Under the pieces are notes generated by a model. That model was not told the DNA's origin. It saw nothing but the letters and a program-made list of their open reading frames with translations, and did not search any database. From contig JAQBNG010000015.1 of NCBI GenBank assembly GCA_028288675.1, positions 1 to 33,305 on the forward strand: a DNA stretch of 33,305 bases. Direction: 5' to 3'. Shown in pieces: positions 32,201-33,305 of this stretch (positions are counted from its first letter, which is position 1; each line of letters begins with the position of its first letter). The DNA is from Flavisolibacter sp. (GTDB taxonomy: Bacteria > Bacteroidota > Bacteroidia > Chitinophagales > Chitinophagaceae). Made by a program: the position numbers and the translations under genes.

Positions 32201-32560
32201 ATGTATGCTGAAAGAAATGGTTTGCTTCTTCCGTTTTATAAGCGGTTGGATTTAAATCTTACGCAGGATTTTATCGTGAAAATCGGTAAGCGTACCAACA
32301 CGATCCGCTTAACAGCGGATGTATTCAATTTTGGAAATTTGCTTAATAAAAACTGGGGCACATTCCGTTCAGCATCAAGGCAGGCTTTGCTGAATTATAA
32401 GTCGCTTGTAGCTACTGGAACAAACGCAGGCAAGCCTGTTTACAGTTTCCCTTATTTGGATGCTGCTAATCAAATTCCATTGGTAAATTCTTTCCAAAAC
32501 AGCACGGCTCAAGGCTCACGCTTCCAGGTGCAGTTTGGGCTACGGTATTTGTTTCAATAG
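29279..32560 (+). CDS. Oar-like TonB-dependent receptor
   Basis: 1093 residues. Signal peptide MRSKDALLLLAFLLVSFANV up to FSQ; a carboxypeptidase-regulatory-like domain at about 26-110 (LQGVVSGENNQGLQGATIVA, TDGRYNLPNVRVGGPYEVTT); a TonB-box-like LTEVVVSS; a plug with LPTINRSIADFTRLTPTANG and NNLTVNGAAFNNTFGLSG; then a large barrel (FNFNNRGANVGGYIVKNKVF, GLQLGFFAQDRWSATDNLVL, SPRIGFNWDV, DVNGDGQNTNDLIYVP) ending LRYLFQ. It matches Oar/Cna-B-type TonB receptors without a SusD partner. Some Oar proteins export proteases or take up peptides. The substrate here is unknown. The stop codon is the first TAG of a heptad repeat. Confidence 0.93.
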   Translation: MRSKDALLLLAFLLVSFANVFSQETTSELQGVVSGENNQGLQGATIVAIHLPTGTRYTTSTRTDGRYNLPNVRVGGPYEVTTTFIGFQSSTQRDINLVLGTAYKADFKLAPSAGSLTEVVVSSTRSDKVFSRSRTGSSEVISRTQIDRLPTINRSIADFTRLTPTANGSSFAGRSGSYNNLTVNGAAFNNTFGLSGPLGGQTSSQPISIDALDQIQVNIAPYDVTLGSFTGAGINSVTRSGTNSFRGSVYYYWKNPYLTGTKVGTTTLPTQPFNFNNRGANVGGYIVKNKVFFFVSGEQERRSDPATTFTASRAGSPAVPGSISQANGDTLETLRKFLVSKYNYDPGAFENYNYETRSDKITARIDVNINSKNTFNINYYYLKSSRNVPPNASGSPAGGRSASNTGMPFFSSSYVINNNFNIVIAELNTRFSNTLSNKLQVGYNRLRDFRSSPGGIFPLVDIENGAGSTFTSFGYEPFTAFNTLNTDTWQLNDIVTLNKGSHTLTFGTQNTYNKFRNGFAPNYYGTYRFRSLTDFYNSANNGVANSTQYDFRYSARKGGEFPFADITGLQLGFFAQDRWSATDNLVLTAGLRADLPIFNDDNYTANPKVDSLPFRNGIRVNTGNGPKTSVLWSPRIGFNWDVKGDKTTQLRGGVGIFAGAPPFVYISNQASNNGVDFGSYQIQPGVGGVPANDPRFIFNADVDRNRPASAAPNASYNIALTDEDFKFPQVFRTNLALDKKIFWDITATLEGIYSKDINAVTHQNIGLPLSGTPLAGSDKRIRYTSPRIYNVSVAQQTISNPNITDVILMTNTSKGYSYNITGQLQRNINNLYTMVAYTYGKSKSVNDGGSIAQSIWRDRQVSGDPNETALSYSNFNQPHRVVAAAFYRKEYKKYFATSIGLTFEAANGGTASYVYSGDVNGDGQNTNDLIYVPLNQSDIVLEGVNAADTRTPAVIWAQLDAYIKQDPYLSKRRGMYAERNGLLLPFYKRLDLNLTQDFIVKIGKRTNTIRLTADVFNFGNLLNKNWGTFRSASRQALLNYKSLVATGTNAGKPVYSFPYLDAANQIPLVNSFQNSTAQGSRFQVQFGLRYLFQ

Positions 32561-32585
32561 TAGCAAGTAGCTAGTGGCAAGTAGC
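32558..32585 (+). repeat. 7-nt-period repeat at the end of the Oar-like gene (element H1)
   Basis: Heptads tagtagc, aagtagc, tagtggc, aagtagc. The stop codon TAG at 32558-32560 is the first three bases of the array. It is an inverse relative of 32668-32702 and shares words with element E. Confidence 0.8.
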
Positions 32586-32612
32586 TACTCAATACAAGAT
32601 TTATAATAAAAC

Positions 32613-32642
32613 AAAACCTCCTGAAAATTCAGGAGGTTTTTT
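32613..32642. terminator. bidirectional terminator between convergent genes
   Basis: Stem AAAACCTCCTG (32613-32623) with CAGGAGGTTTT (32630-32640), a 6-base loop and a T run after it (an A run before it serves the opposite strand). It serves both the Oar-like gene and fumC. Confidence 0.92.
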
Positions 32643-32667
32643 GCTGTAAGAATGTTTGAATCTACAG

Positions 32668-32702
32668 GCTACTCGCCACTTGCTACTTGCCACTCGCTAT
32701 CT
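32668..32702 (-). repeat. 7-nt-period repeat overlapping the fumC 3' end (element H2)
   Basis: Five heptads on the plus strand: gctactc, gccactt, gctactt, gccactc, gctatct. The fumC stop codon (32683-32685) and its last residues IASGK are inside the array. It mirrors element H1 across the terminator. Confidence 0.8.
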
Positions 32703-33305
32703 CTCCCACCATATTTCCCGGCACTACCCAGGCATCAAATTCCTCTGGAGTTACGTAGCCTAATTTCACAGCCATCTCCTTTAAAGTAGTGCCTTCTTTG
32801 TGTGCAGTCTGAGCAATTTCTGCTGCTTTGTAATAACCAATTTTTGTGTTAAGGGATGTTACCAGCATCAGTGAATTGTCAACATGCTTTTTAATATTTG
32901 CTTCAATTGGTTCAATGCCAACAGCACATTTATCATTGAATGATACGCAGGCATCGCCAATCAACCTTGCACTGTGTAAAAAATTATAGATCATCATAGG
33001 CTTAAACACATTCAATTCAAAATGGCCCATCGAACCGCCGATGTTTATTGCCACATCATTACCTAACACCTGCGCTGCTATCATAGTCAGCGCCTCGCTT
33101 TGCGTAGGATTTACTTTGCCGGGCATTATAGAGGAACCGGGTTCATTATCAGGAATAAAAAGCTCTCCAATACCACTACGTGGACCTGACGATAACATGC
33201 GGACATCGTTAGCGATCTTCATCAAGCTAACAGCTACAGTTTTTAAAGCGCCATGTGTTTCTACAATGGCATCATGCGCAGCAAGGGCCTCAAATTTATT
33301 CTCCG
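32683..33305 (-). CDS. fumC: class II fumarate hydratase (partial, 5' end outside window)
   Basis: FumC hydrates fumarate to malate in the TCA cycle without an iron-sulfur cluster. About 207 codons of the C-terminal part are present; the frame is open to the window edge and my translation begins [20 protein letters not shown]. The superfamily signature [20 protein letters not shown], the following [20 protein letters not shown], and [20 protein letters not shown] with [15 protein letters not shown] identify fumarase C. Aspartase shares the GSSxMPxKxNP motif, but the ALAAHDA and [10 protein letters not shown] context favours fumarase. The last residues (ASGK and stop) are encoded by a heptad repeat, so the extreme C-terminus may differ from relatives. 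Confidence 0.95.
   Translation of the reverse strand, partial: ENKFEALAAHDAIVETHGALKTVAVSLMKIANDVRMLSSGPRSGIGELFIPDNEPGSSIMPGKVNPTQSEALTMIAAQVLGNDVAINIGGSMGHFELNVFKPMMIYNFLHSARLIGDACVSFNDKCAVGIEPIEANIKKHVDNSLMLVTSLNTKIGYYKAAEIAQTAHKEGTTLKEMAVKLGYVTPEEFDAWVVPGNMVGEIASGK

Overview
This window looks like chromosomal DNA of a member of the Bacteroidota, probably in or near the Chitinophagaceae; the family-level placement is inference. The signs are a SusC/SusD outer-membrane import operon, a PorE-like TPR/propeller/OmpA protein, a lipoprotein TamA (TamL) next to TamB, an Oar-like TonB-dependent receptor, a fused alpha/beta 2-oxoacid dehydrogenase E1, and -7 promoter boxes of the Bacteroidota TAnnTTTG type with few Shine-Dalgarno sites. 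I saw no rRNA, tRNA, CRISPR array, transposase or phage gene. No gene-free stretch exceeds about 275 bases.

Layout. 1-4415 (minus strand): the 5' part of dprA, a PorE-like OmpA-family protein, queE and folD (the last two overlap by one base). 4589-7404 (plus): two overlapping envelope genes, a small beta-barrel and a ComEA-like HhH domain fused to a large barrel. 7569-13254 (plus): a SusC/SusD/DUF1735 operon ending in a 25-bp perfect hairpin. 13357-18000: a DUF3467 protein, radC (minus), a 61-residue membrane protein, then prs, rplY, pth and a fumarylacetoacetate-hydrolase-family gene. 18238-20298: the fused E1. 20341-21463: an RNA 2'-phosphotransferase (Tpt1/KptA) gene with an extra C-terminal domain, between short inverted repeats. 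21557-29022 (minus): tamL and tamB, overlapping by 4 bases. 29279-32560: an Oar-like receptor. 32683-33305 (minus): the 3' part of fumC.

Much of the coding capacity is outer-membrane biogenesis and import: TamB/TamL insert barrels, SusCD and the Oar-like protein import substrates, and the PorE-like protein probably bridges peptidoglycan and outer membrane. The rest is housekeeping: PRPP synthesis, ribosome function, folate and queuosine metabolism, TCA cycle and 2-oxoacid oxidation.

The most unusual signal is a set of degenerate repeats with a strict 7-nucleotide period, usually arranged as inverted arms. They sit against stop codons (800-863, 13681-13744, 15698-15743, 32558-32585, 32668-32702), beside a promoter (4433-4460), and in frame inside two unrelated genes: the E1 gene (18645-18679) and the signal-peptide region of tamL (23811-23905). 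The last two share 16 identical consecutive bases although they are read in opposite coding orientations, which argues for a dispersed DNA element rather than protein homology. Other points of interest are an inverted repeat that includes the prs start codon, the extended KptA, and a HhH-barrel protein.
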